NCBI RefSeq assembly: GCF_963678635.1
Contig: NC_087065.1
Coordinates: 69,378,956-69,442,955 of the forward strand
Direction of reading: 5' to 3'
Length of the DNA: 64,000 bases
From: Symsagittifera roscoffensis
Lineage: Eukaryota > Xenacoelomorpha > Acoela > Convolutidae
Shown: positions 15,001 through 28,400 of the stretch, piece after piece
Layout of the letters: every line of letters begins with the position of its first letter
How positions within the stretch are numbered: the stretch's first letter is position 1
The notes under the pieces: model-generated
The model's database searches: none
What the model was told of the DNA's origin: nothing
The model's input: the letters and a program-made list of their open reading frames with translations, nothing else
Made by a program: the position numbers and the translations under genes

Positions 15001-17000
15001 ATCACATTTAAGAAAAATTACAAGTGTTCGTTGAGACCTCAATGAAGGCTATCATTTCAAAACTCACAATAAATTTTTCACATTCAGATGAAAATGGGGA
15101 ATCATAAATCATTGGTCCAGACAAAATCATCACATTCAAAAAAAACAACTGCTCATCAAACGTCAATAAAGTCTATCATTTCAAATTTCACGATGTATTT
15201 TTCATATTCAGATGAAAATGGGGATCATAAAACATTGGTTGAAACAAAATCATCACATTTAAGAAAAATCACAACTCTTCGTTGAGACCTCAATGAAGTC
15301 TATCATTTCAAAACTCACGATAAATTTTTCAAATTCAGATGAAAATGGGGAATCATAAATCATTGGTCGAGACAAAATCATCACATTTAAGAAAAATCAC
15401 AACTGTTCGTTGAGACCTCAATGAAGGCTATCATTTCAAAACTCACGATATATTTTTCACATTCAGATGTAAATGAGGAATCACAAATCATTGGTCCAGA
15501 CAAAATCATCACATTCAAAAAAAAACAACTGCTCATCAAACGTCAATGAAGTCTATCATTTCAAATTTCACGATGTATTTTTCATATTCAGATGAAAATG
15601 GGGGTCACAAATCACTTGTCGAGACAAAATCATCACATTTAAGAAAAATTACAAGTGTTCGTTGAGACCTCAATGAAGGCTATCATTTCAAAACTCACGA
15701 TATATTTTTCACATTCAGATGTAAATGAGGAATCACAAATCATTGGTCCAGACAAAATCATCACATTCAAAAAAAAAAAAACTGCTCATCAAACGTCAAT
15801 GAAGTCTATCATTTCAAATTTCACGATGTATTTTTCATATTCAGATGAAAATGGGGGTCACAAATCACTTGTCGAGACAAAATCATCACATTTAAGAAAA
15901 ATTACAAGTGTTCGTTGAGACCTCAATGAAGGCTATCATTTCAAAACTCACGATATATTTTTCACATTCAGATGTAAATGAGGAATCACAAATCATTGGT
16001 CCAGACAAAATCATCACATTCAAAAAAAACAACTGCTCATCAAACGTCAATGAAGTCTATCATTTCAAATTTCATGATGTATTTTTCATATTCAGATGAA
16101 AATGGGGATCACAAATCACTTGTCGAGACAAAATCATCACATTTAAGAAAAATTACAAGTGTTCGTTGAGACCTCATTGAAGGCTATCATTTCAAAACTC
16201 ACAATATATTTTTCACATTCAGATGAAAATGGGGAATCATAAATCATTGGTCCAGACAAAATCATCACATTCAAAAAAAACAACTGCTCATCAAACGTCA
16301 ATAAAGTCTATCATTTCAAATTTCACGATGTATTTTTCATATTCAGATGAAAATGGGGATCACAAATCACTTGTCGAGACAAAATCATCACATTTAAGAA
16401 AAATTACAAGTGTTCGTTGAGACCTCAATGAAGGCTATCATTTCAAAACTCACAATATATTTTTCACATTCAGATGAAAATGGGGAATCACAAATCATTG
16501 GTCCAGACAAAATCATCAAATTGAAAAAAAAACTGTTCATCAAACGTCAATGAAGTCTATCATTTCAAAATTCACGATGTATTATTCATATTCAGATGAA
16601 ATTGGGATCATAAATCATTTGTCGAGACAAAATCATCACATTTAAGAAAAATCACAACTGTTCGTCGAGACCTCAAGGAAGTCTATCATTCTAAAACTCA
16701 CGATAAATTTTTCACATTCAGATGAAAATGGGGAATCATAAATCATTGGTCGAGACAAAATCATCACATTTAAGAAAAATTACAACTGTTCGTTGAGACC
16801 TCAATGAAGGCTATCATTTCGAAACTCACGATGTAATTTTCATATTCAGATGTAATTGGGGAATCATAAATTATTAGTCCAGACAAAATCATCACATTAA
16901 AAAAATCACAACTGTTCATCGAGACGTCAATGAAGTCTATCGTTTCAAATTTCACAATAAATTTTTCATATTTAGATGAAAATGGGGAATCATAAATCAT
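1..17000 (+). repeat. Satellite array, zone 1: alternating A- and B-type monomers of about 125 bp
   Basis: Head-to-tail monomers are marked by the recurring anchor CATTGGTC (at 113, 241 and 369, so 128 bp apart; other spacings are 122-128). A-type monomers carry TTCGTCGAGACCTCAATG and an AAACTCACGATAAATTTT segment. B-type monomers carry CATCAAACGTCAATG and AAATTTCACGATGTATTTTT. Each monomer has an A-run of variable length. Recurring blocks at 9,688, 10,567 and 11,070, at 11,646 and 12,272, and at 13,457 and 13,836 are separated by 879, 503, 626 and 379 bp, that is 7, 4, 5 and 3 monomers: a shuffled higher-order structure. Short open frames occur because several monomers are close to a multiple of three; they are not genes. 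A centromeric or heterochromatic role is possible but not shown. Confidence 0.95.
2618..3032 (-). repeat. Inverted block of about three satellite monomers
   Basis: Within the otherwise plus-oriented array this stretch reads as the reverse complement of about three A/B monomers. Both edges carry the same sequence, GATGATTTTGTCTCGACAAA and onward to ATCCCC. At the left edge, about 70 bp of forward sequence (about 2,546-2,617) is matched almost perfectly by its reverse complement beginning about 2,650, with a spacer of about 33 bp. At the right edge a 25-bp stretch (about 2,972-2,996) is mirrored right after 3,032. The block could arise by inversion between oppositely placed copies or by fold-back replication; an assembly error is also possible. 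Confidence 0.88.
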
Positions 17001-20000
17001 TGGTCGTGACAAAAATCATCACATTAAAAAAAACAACTGTTCATCAAACGTCAATGAAGTCTATCATTTCAAAAGTCTCGATGTATTTTTCATATTCAGA
17101 TGTGAGTGGGGAATCATAAATCATTCGTGCAGACAAAATCATCACATTAAAAAAAAACAATTGTTCATCAAACGTCAATGAAGTCTATCATTTCAAATTT
17201 CACGATGTATTTTTCACATTCAGATGTGAATGGGGAATCATAAATCATTGTTCCAGAAAAAATCATCATGATTGAAAAATCACAATTGTTCATTCAAACG
17301 TCAAGAAAGTCTATCTAATCAAAATTCATGACGTATTTTTCATAATCAGATGTAAATGAGGAATCATAAATCATTGGTCCAGACAAAATCATCACGTTCG
17401 AAAAATCCACAATTGTCCATAGAAACGTCGATGAAATCTATCTAATCAAAACTCACGATATATTTTTCACATTCAGATGTAAATGGGGAATCATAAATCA
17501 TTGTTCCAGAAAAAAGTATCATGTTTGAAAAAATCACAATTGTTCATCCAAACGTCAAGGAAGTCTATCTTATCAAAATTCACGACGTATTTTTCATATT
17601 CAGATGTAAATGAGGAATCATAAATCATTGGTCCAGACAAAATCATCACATTGAAAAAAAAAACTGTTCATCAAACGTCAATGAAGTCTATCATTTCAAA
17701 ATTCCCGATATATTTCTCATATTCAGATGTAAATGGGGAATCATAAATCATTGGTCCAGACAAAATCATCACATTCAAAAAAAAAAACTGTTCATCAAAC
17801 GTCAATGAAGACTATCATTTCAAAATTCTCGATGTATTTTTCATATTCAGATGTAAATGGGGAATCATAAATCATTGTTCCAGAAAAAAGTATCATGTTT
17901 GAAAAAATCACAATTGTTCATCCAAACGTCAAGGAAGTCTATCTTATCAAAATTCACGACGTATTTTTCATATTCAGATGTAAATGAGGAATCATAAATC
18001 ATTGGTCAAGACAAAATCATCACATTAAAAAAAACTGTTCATCAAACGTCAATGAAGTCTATCATTTCAAATTTCTCGATGTATTTTTCATATTCAGATG
18101 TAAATGGGGAATCATAAATCATTCAACCAGACAAAATCATCACATTAAAAAAAACTGTTCATCAAACGTCAATGAAATCTATCATTTCAAATTTCACCAT
18201 GTTTTTTTCACATTCAGATGTAAATGGAGAATCAAAAAACATTGGTCCAGACAAAACCATCAAATTAAAAAAAAACTGTTCATCAAACGTCAATGAAGTC
18301 TATCATTTCAAAATTCCTGATGTATTTTTCATATTCAGATGTAAATGGGGAATCATAAATCATTGGTCCAGACAAAATCATCACAATAAAAAAAACAGTT
18401 CATCAAACGTCAATGAAGTCTATTAATTCAAAATTTTCGATGTATTTTTCATATTCAGTTGTAAATGGGGAATCATAAATCATTGGTCCAGACAAAATCA
18501 TCACATTAAAAAAAAAACTGTTCATCAAACGTCAATGAAGACTATCATTTCAAAATTCTCGATGTATTTTTCATATTCAGATGTAAATGGGGAATCATAA
18601 ATCATTGTTCCAGAAAAAAGTATCATGTTTGAAAAAATCACAATTGTTCATCCAAACGTCAAGGAAGTCTATCTTATCAAAATTCACGATGTTTTTTTTC
18701 ACATTCAGATGTAAATGGAGAATCAAAAAACATTGGTCCAGACAAAACCATCAAATTAAAAAAAAAACTGTTCATCAAACGTCAATGAAGTCTATCATTT
18801 CAAAATTCCTGATGTATTTTTCATATTCAGATGTAAATGGGGAATCATAAATCATTGGTCCAGACAAAATCATCACAATAAAAAAAAACAGTTCATCAAA
18901 CGTCAATGAAGTCTATTAATTCAAAATTTTCGATGTATTTTTCATATTCAGATGTAAATGGGGAATCATAAATCATTGGTCCAGACAAAATCATCACATT
19001 CGAAAAAAAACTGTTCATCAAACGTCAATGAAGTCTATCATTTCAAAATTCCCAAAGTATTTTTCATATTCAGATGTAAATGGGCAATCATAAATCATTG
19101 GTCCAGAAAAAATCATCATATTAAAAAAAAACAACTGTTCATCAAATTTCAATGAAGTCTATCATTTCAAAATTCCCGATGTATTTTTCATATTCAGATG
19201 TAAATCGGGAATCATAAATCATTGGTCCAGACAAAACCATCAAATTAAAAAAAAAACTGTTCATCAAACGTCAATGAAGTCTATGATTTCAAAATTCCTG
19301 ATGTATTTTTCATATTCAGATGTAAATGGGGAATCATAAATCATTGGTCCAGACAAAATCATCACAATAAAAAAAAGTTCATCAAACGTCAATGAAGTCT
19401 ATTAATTCAAAATTTTCGATGTATTTTTCATATTCAGATGTAAATGGGGAATCATAAATCATTGGTCCAGACAAAATCATCACATTCAAAAAAAAACTGT
19501 TCATCAAACGTCAATGAAGACTATCATTTCAAAATTCTCGATGTATTTTTCATATTCAGATGTAAATGGGGAATCATAAATCATTGTTCCAGAAAAAAGT
19601 ATCATGTTTGAAAAAATCACAATTGTTCATCCAAACGTCAAGGAAGTCTATCTTATCAAAATTCACGACTTATTTTTCATATTCAGATGTAAATGAGGAA
19701 TCATAAATCATTGGTCAAGACAAAATCATCACATTAAAAAAAACTGTTCATCAAACGTCAATGAAGTCTATCATTTCAAAATTCCCGATGTATTTTTCAT
19801 ATTCAGATGTAAATCGGGAATCATAAATCATTGGTCCAGACAAAATTATCACATTCAAAAAAAAAACTGTTCATCAAACGTCAATGAAGTCTATCATTTC
19901 AAATTTCTCGATGTATTTTTCATATTCAGATGTAAATGGGGAATCATAAATCATTCAACCAGACAAAATCATCACATTAAAAAAAACTGTTCATCAAACG

Positions 20001-23000
20001 TCAATAAAATCTATCATTTCAAATTTCACGATGTTTTTTTCACATTCAGATGTAAATGGAGAATCAAAAAACTTGGTCCAGACAAAACCATCAAATTAAA
20101 AAAAAAACTGTTCATCAAACGTCAATGAAGTCTATCATTTCAAAATTCCTGATGTATTTTTCATATTCAGATGTAAATGGGGAATCATAAATCATTGGTC
20201 CAGACAAAATCATCACCATAAAAAAAACAGTTCATCAAACGTCAATGAAGTCTATTAATTCAAAATTTTCGATGTATTTTTCATATTCAGATGTAAATGG
20301 GGAATCATAAATCATTGGTCCAGACAAAATCATCACATTCGAAAAAAAACTGTTCATCAAACGTCAATGAAGTCTATCATTTCAAAATTCCCAAGGTATT
20401 TTTCATATTCAGATGTAAATGGGCAATCATAAATCAATGGTCCAGAAAAAATCATCTTATTAAAAAAAAACAACTGTTCATCAAATTTCAATGAAGTCTA
20501 TCATTTCAAAATTCCCGATGTATTTTTCATATTCAGATGTAAATCGGGAATCAAAAATCATTGGTCCAGACAAAATCATCACATTCAAAAAAAAACTGTT
20601 CATCAAACGTCAATGAAGTCTATCATTTCAAAATTGCCAAGGTATTTTTCATATTCAGATGTAAATCGGCAATCATAAATCATTGGTCCAGAAAAAAATC
20701 ATCTTATTAAAAAAAAAAACTGTTCATCAAACGTCAATGAAGTCTATCACTTCAAAATTCCCAAGGTATTTTTCATATTCAGATGTAAATGAGCAATCAT
20801 AAATCATTGGTCCAGAAAAAATCATCTTATTAAAAAAAAACAACTGTTCATCAAACGTCAATGAAGTCTATCATTTCAAAATTCCCGATGTATTTTTCAT
20901 ATTCAGATGTAAATCGGGAATCATAAATCATTGGTCCAGACAAAATTATCACATTCAAAAAAAAACTGTTCATCAAACGTCAATGCAGTCTATCATTTCA
21001 AATTTCTCGATGTATTTTTCATATTCACATGTAAATGGGGAATCATAAATCATTCAACCAGACAAAATCATCACATTAAAAACTGTTCATCAAACGTCAA
21101 TGAAATCTATCATTTCAAATTTCACGATGTTTTTTTCACATTCAGATGTAAATGGAGAATCAAAAATCATTGGTCCAGACAAAATCATCAAATTCAAAAA
21201 AAAAACGGTTCATCAAACGTCAATGAAGTCTATCATTTCAAAATTCGCGATGTATTTTTCATATTCGGATGTAAATAGGGAATCATAAATCATTGGTCCA
21301 GACAAAATCATCACAATAAAAAAAAACAGTTCATCAAACGTCAATGAAGTCTATTAATTCAAAATTTTCGATGTATTTTTCATATTCAGATGTAAATGGG
21401 GAATCATAAATCATTGGTCCAGACAAAATCATCACATTCAAAAAAACTGTTCATCAAACGTCAATGAAGTCTATCATTTCAAAATTCCCAAGGTATTTTT
21501 CATATTCAGATGTAAATGGGCAATCATAAATCATTGGTCCAGAAAAAATCATCTTATTAAAAAAAAAAAACTGTTCATCAAATTTCAATGAAGTCTATCA
21601 TTTCAAAATTCCCGATGTATTTTTCATATTCAGATGTAAATCGGGAATCATAAATCATTGGTCCAGACAAAATCATCACATTCAAAAAAAAACTGTTCAT
21701 CAAACGTCAATAAAGTCTATCATTTCAAAATTGCCAAGGTATTTTTCATATTCAGATGTAAATCGGCAATCATAAATCATTGGTCCAGAAAAAAATCATC
21801 TTATTAAAAAAAAACTGTTCATCAAACGTCAATGAAGTCTATCACTTCAAAATTCCCAAGGTATTTTTCATATTCAGATGTAAATGAGCAATCATAAATC
21901 ATTGGTCCAGAAAAAATCATCTTATTAAAAAAAAAAAAACTGTTCATCAAACGTCAATGAAGTCTATCATTTCAAAATTCCCGGTGTATTTTTCATATTC
22001 AGATGTAAATCGGTAATCATAAATCATTGGTCCAGACAAAATTATCACATTCAAAAAAAACTGTTCATCAAACGTCAATGCAGTATATCATTTCAAATTT
22101 CTCGATGTATTTTTCATATTCACATGTAAATGGGGAATCATAAATCATTCAACCAGACAAAATCATCACATTAAAAACTGTTCATCAAACGTCAATGAAA
22201 TCTATCATTTCAAATTTCACGATGTTTTTTTCACATTCAGATGTAAATGGAGAATCAAAAATCATTGGTCCAGACAAAATCATCAAATTCAAAAAAAAAA
22301 CGGTTCATCAAACGTCAATGAAGTCTATCATTTCAAAATTCCCGATGTATTTTTCATATTCGGATGTAAATAGGGAATCATAAATCATTGGTCCAGACAA
22401 AATCATCACAATAAAAAAAAACAGTTCATCAAACGTCAATGAAGTCTATTAATTCAAAATTTTCGATGTATTTTTCATATTCAGATGTAAATGGGGAATC
22501 ATAAATCATTGGTCCAGACAAAATCATCACATTCAAAAAAACTGTTCATCAAACAACAATGAAGTCTATCATTTCAAATTTCTCGATGTATTTTTCATAT
22601 TCACATGTAAATGGGGAATCATAAATCATTCAACCAGACAAAATCATCACATTAAAAACTGTTCATCAAACGTCAATGAAATCTATCATTTCAAATTTCA
22701 CGATGTTTTTTTCACATTCAGATGTAAATGGAGAATCAAAAATCATTGGTCCAGACAAAATCATCAAATTCAAAAAAAAAACGGTTCATCAAACGTCAAT
22801 GAAGTCTATCATTTCAAAATTCCCGATGTATTTTTCATATTCGGATGTAAATAGGGAATCATAAATCATTGGTCCAGACAAAATCATCACAATAAAAAAA
22901 AACAGTTCATCAAACGTCAATGAAGTCTATTAATTCAAAATTTTCGATGTATTTTTCATATTCAGATGTAAATGGGGAATCATAAATCATTGGTCCAGAC

Positions 23001-26000
23001 AAAATCATCACATTCAAAAAAACTGTTCATCAAACAACAATGAAGTCTATCATTTCGAAATTCCCAAGGTATTTTTCATATTAAGATGTAAATGGGCAAT
23101 CATAAATCATTGGTCCAGAAAAAATCATCTTATTAAAAAAAAAACTGTTCATCAAACGTCAATGAAGTCTATCACTTCAAAATTCCCAAGGTATTTTTCA
23201 TATTCATATGTAAATGAGCAATCATAAATCATTGGTCCAGAAAAAATCATCTTATTAAAAAAAAAACTGTTCATCAAACGTCAATGAAGTCTATCATTTC
23301 AAAATTCCCGATGTAATTTTCATATTCAGATGTAAATCGGGAATCATAAATCATTGGTCCAGACAAAATTATCACATTCAAAAAAAACTGTTCATCAAAC
23401 GTCAATGCAGTCTATCAATTCAAATTTCTCGATGTTTTTTTCATATTCACATGTAAATGGGGAATCATAAATCATTCAACCAGACAAAATCATCACATAA
23501 AAAAACTGTTCATCAAACGTCAATGAAATCTATCATTTCAAATTTCACGATGTTTTTTTCACATTCAGATGTAAATGGAGAATCAAAAATCATTGGTCCA
23601 GACAAAATCATCAAATTCAAAAAAAAAACGGTTCATCAAACGTCAATGAAGTCTATCATTTCAAAATTCCCGATGTATTTTTCATATTCAGATGTAAATA
23701 GGGAATCATAAATCATTGGTCCAGACAAAATCATCACAATAAAAAAAACAGTTCATCAAACGTCAATGAAGTCTATTAATTCAAAATTTTCGATGTATTT
23801 TTCATATTCAGATGTAAATGGGGAATCATAAATCATTGGTCCAGACAAAATCATCACATTCAAAAAAACTGTTCATCAAACAACAATGAAGTCTATCATT
23901 TCGAAATTCCCAAGGTATTTTTCATATTCAGATGTAAATGGGCAATCATAAATCATTGGTCCAGAAAAAATCATCTTATTAAAAAAAAAAACTGTTCATC
24001 AAACGTCAATGAAGTCTATCACTTCAAAATTCCCAAGGTACTTTTCATATTCAGATGTAAATGAGCAATCATAAACCATTGGTCCAGAAAAAATCATCTT
24101 ATTAAAAAAAAACTGTTCATCAAACGTCAATGAAATCTATCATTTCAAATTTCACGATGTTTTTTTCACATTCAGATGTAAATGGAGAATCAAAAATCAT
24201 TGGTCCAGACAAAATCATCAAATTCAAAAAAAAAACGGTTCATCAAACGTCAATGAAGTCTATCATTTCAAAATTCCCGATGTATTTTTCATATTCAGAT
24301 GTAAATAGGGAATCATAAATCATTGGTCCAGACAAAATCATCACAATAAAAAAAACAGTTCATCAAACGTCAATGAAGTCTATTAATTCAAAATTTTCGA
24401 TGTATTTTTCATATTCAGATGTAAATGGGGAATCATAAATCATTGGTCCAGACAAAATTATCACATTCAAAAAAAACTGTTCATCAAACGTCAATGCAGT
24501 CTATCAATTCAAATTTCTCGATGTTTTTTTCATATTCACATGTAAATGGGGAATCATAAATCATTCAACCAGACAAAATCATCACATAAAAAAACTGTTC
24601 ATCAAACGTCAATGAAATCTATCATTTCAAATTTCACGATGTTTTTTTCACATTCAGATGTAAATGGAGAATCAAAAATCATTGGTCCAGACAAAATCAT
24701 CAAATTCAAAAAAAAAAACGGTTCATCAAACGTCAATGAAGTCTATCATTTCAAAATTCCCGATGTATTTTTCATATTCAGATGTAAATAGGGAATCATA
24801 AATCATTGGTCCAGACAAAATCATCACAATAAAAAAAACAGTTCATCAAACGTCAATGAAGTCTATTAATTCAAAATTTTCGATGTATTTTTCATATTCA
24901 GATGTAAATGGGGAATCATAAATCATTGGTCCAGACAAAATCATCACATTCAAAAAAACTGTTCATCAAACAACAATGAAGTCTATCATTTCGAAATTCC
25001 CAAGGTATTTTTCATGTTCAGATGTAAATGGGCAATCATAAATCATTGGTCCAGAAAAAATCATCTTATTAAAAAAAAAACTGTTCATCAAACGTCAATG
25101 AAGTCTATCACTTCAAAATTCCCAAGGTACTTTTCATATTCAGATATAAATGAGCAATCATAAACCATTGGTCCAGAAAAAATCATCTTATTAAAAAAAA
25201 AACTGTTCATCAAACGTCAATGAAATCTATCATTTCAAATTTCACGATGTTTTTTTCACATTCAGATGTAAATGGAGAATCAAAAATCATTGGTCCAGAC
25301 AAAATCATCAAATTCAAAAAAAAAAACGGTTCATCAAACGTCAATGAAGTCTATCATTTCAAAATTCCCGATGTATTTTTCATATTCAGATGTAAATAGG
25401 GAATCATAAATCATTGGTCCAGACAAAATCATCACAATAAAAAAACAGTTCATCAAACGTCAATGAAGTCTATTAATTCAAAATTTTCGATGTATTTTTC
25501 ATATTCAGATGTAAATGGGTAATCATAAATCATTGGTCCAGACAAAATCATCACATTCAAAAAAACTGTTCATCAAACAACAATGAAGTCTATCATTTCG
25601 AAATTCCCAAGGTATTTTTCATATTCAGATGTAAATGGGCAATCATAAATCATTGGTCCAGAAAAAATCATCTTATTAAAAAAAAAACTGTTCATCAAAC
25701 GTCAATGAAGTCTATCACTTCAAAATTCCCAAGGTACTTTTCATATTCAGATGTAAATGAGCAATCATAAACCATTGGTCCAGAAAAAATCATCTTATTA
25801 AAAAAAAAACTGTTCATCAAACGTCAATGAAGTCTATCACTTCAAAATTCCCAAGGTATTTTTCATATTCAGATGTAAATGAGCAATCATAAATCATTGG
25901 TCCAGAAAAAATCATCTTATTAAAAAAAAAACTGTTCATCAAACGTCAATGAAGTCTATCATTTCAAAATTGCCAAGGTATTTTTCATATTCAGATGTAA

Positions 26001-28400
26001 ATCGGCAATCATAAATCATTGGTCCAGAAAAAAATCATCTTATTAAAACAAAAACTGTTCATCAAACGTCAATGAAGTCTATCACTTCAAAATTCCCAAG
26101 GTATTTTTCATATTCAGATGTAAATGAGCAATCATAAATCATTGGTCCAGAAAAAATCATCTTATTAAAAAAAAAACAACTGTTCATCAAACGTCAATGA
26201 AGTCTATCATTTCAAAATTCCAGATGTATTTTTCATATTCAGATGTAAATCGGGAATCATAAATCATTGGTCCAGACAAAATTATCACATTAAAAAAAAA
26301 ACTGTTCATCAAACGTCAATGCAGTCTATAATTTCAAATTTCTCGATGTATTTTTCATATTCACATGTAAATGGGGAACCATAAATCATTCAACCAGACA
26401 AAATCATCACATAAAAAAACTGTTCATCAAACGTCAATGAAATCTATCATTTCAAATTTCACGATGTTTTTTTTTTCACATTCAGATGTAAATGGAGAAT
26501 CAAAAATCATTGGTCCAGACAAAATCATCAAATTCAAAAAAAAACGGTTCATCAAACGTCAATGAAGTCTATCATTTCAAAATTCCCGATGTATTTTTCA
26601 TATTCAGATGTAAATAGGGAATCATAAATCATTGGTCCAGACAAAATCATCACAATAAAAAAAAACAGTTCATCAAACGTCAATGAAGTCTATTAATTCA
26701 AAATTTTCGATGTTTTTTTCATATTCAGATGTAAATGGGGAATCATAAATCATTGGTCCAGACAAAATCATCACATTCAAAAAAACTGTTCATCAAACAA
26801 CAATGAAGTCTATCATTTCGAAATTCCCAAGGTATTTTTCATATTCAGATGTAAATGGAGAATCAAAAATCATTGGTCCAGAAAAAATCATCAAATTCAA
26901 AAAAAAAAACGGTTCATCAAACGTCAATGAAGTCTATCATTTCAAAATTCCCGATGTATTTTTCATATTCAGATGTAAATAGGGAATCATAAATCATTGG
27001 TCCAGACAAAATCATCACAATAAAAAAAACAGTTCATCAAACGTCACTGAAGTCTATTAATTCAAAATTTTCGATGTATTTTTCATATTCAGATGTAAAT
27101 GGGGAATCATAAATCATTGGTCCAGACAAAATCATCACATTCAAAAAAACTGTTCATCAAACAACAATGAAGTCTATCATTTCGAAATTCCCAAGGTATT
27201 TTTCATATTCAGATGTAAATGGGCAATCATAAATCATTGGTCCAGAAAAAATCATCTTATTAAAAAAAAAAACTGTTCATCAAACGTCAATGAAGTCTAT
27301 CACTTCAAAATTCCCAAGGTATTTTTCATATTCAGATGTAAATGAGCAATCATAAACCATTGGTCCAGAAAAAATCATCTTATTAAAAAAAAACTGTTCA
27401 TCAAACGTCAATGAAGTCTATCACTTCAAAATTCCCAAGGTATTTTTCATATTCAGATGTAAATGAGCAATCATAAATCATTGGTCCAGAAAAAATCATC
27501 CTATTAAAAAAAAAACTGTTCATCAAACGTCAATGAAGTCTATCATTTCAAAATTGCCAAGGTATTTTTCATATTCAGATGTAAATCGGCAATCATAAAT
27601 CATTGGTCCAGAAAAAAATCATCTTATTAAAAAAAAACTGTTCATCAAACGTCAATGAAGTCTATCACTTCAAAATTCCCAAGGTATTTTTCATATTCAG
27701 ATGTAAATGAGCAATCATAAATCATTGGTCCAGAAAAAATCATCTTATTAAAAAAAAAAAACTGTTCATCAAACGTCAATGAAGTCTATCATTTCAAAAT
27801 TCCAGATGTATTTTTCATATTCAGATGTAAATCGGGAATCATAAATCATTGGTCCAGACAAAATTATCACATTCAAAAAAAAACTGTTCATCAAACGTCA
27901 ATGCAGTCTATAATTTCAAATTTCTCGATGTATTTTTCATATTCACATGTAAATGGGGAACCATAAATCATTCAACAAGACAAAACCATCACATAAAAAA
28001 ACTGTTCATCAAACGTCAATGAAATCTATCATTTCAAATTTCACGATGTTTTTTTCACATTCAGATGTAAATGGAGAATCAAAAATCATTGGTCCAGACA
28101 AAATCATCAAATTCAAAAAAAAACGGTTCATCAAACGTCAATGAAGTCTATTAATTCAAAATTTTCGATGTTTTTTTCATATTCAGATGTAAATGGGGAA
28201 TCATAGATCATTGGTCCAGACAAAATCATCACATTCAAAAAAACTGTTCATCAAACAACAATGAAGTCTATCATTTCGAAATTCCCAAGGTATTTTTCAT
28301 ATTCAGATGTAAATGGGCAATCATAAATCATTGGTCCAGAAAAAATCATCTTATTAAAAAAAAAAAAACTGTTCATCAAATTTCAATGAAGTCTATCATT
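17001..28400 (+). repeat. Satellite array, zone 2: B-like monomers of about 121.5 bp with 4-, 5- and 9-monomer higher-order repeats
   Basis: The A-type GTCGAGACCTC segment disappears and monomers carry CATCAAACGTCAATGAAG with TTCAAAATTCCCGATG, CCCAAGGTATTTTT or TTTTCGATGTATTTTT variants. One distinctive variant (ATGAAATCTATCATTTC followed by CGATGTTTTTTTCACA) recurs at 21,100, 22,195, 22,676, 23,523, 24,130, 24,612, 25,220, 26,437 and 28,019. The steps are close to 9, 4, 7, 5, 4, 5, 10 and 13 monomers. The 23,523-24,612 and 24,130-25,220 pairs are each about 1,090 bp apart, giving a local 9-monomer repeat. Confidence 0.93.

Noticed and set aside
1-17000. CENP-B box in the satellite
   Set aside because: The TTCG segments in A-type monomers do not fit the rest of the CENP-B box consensus.
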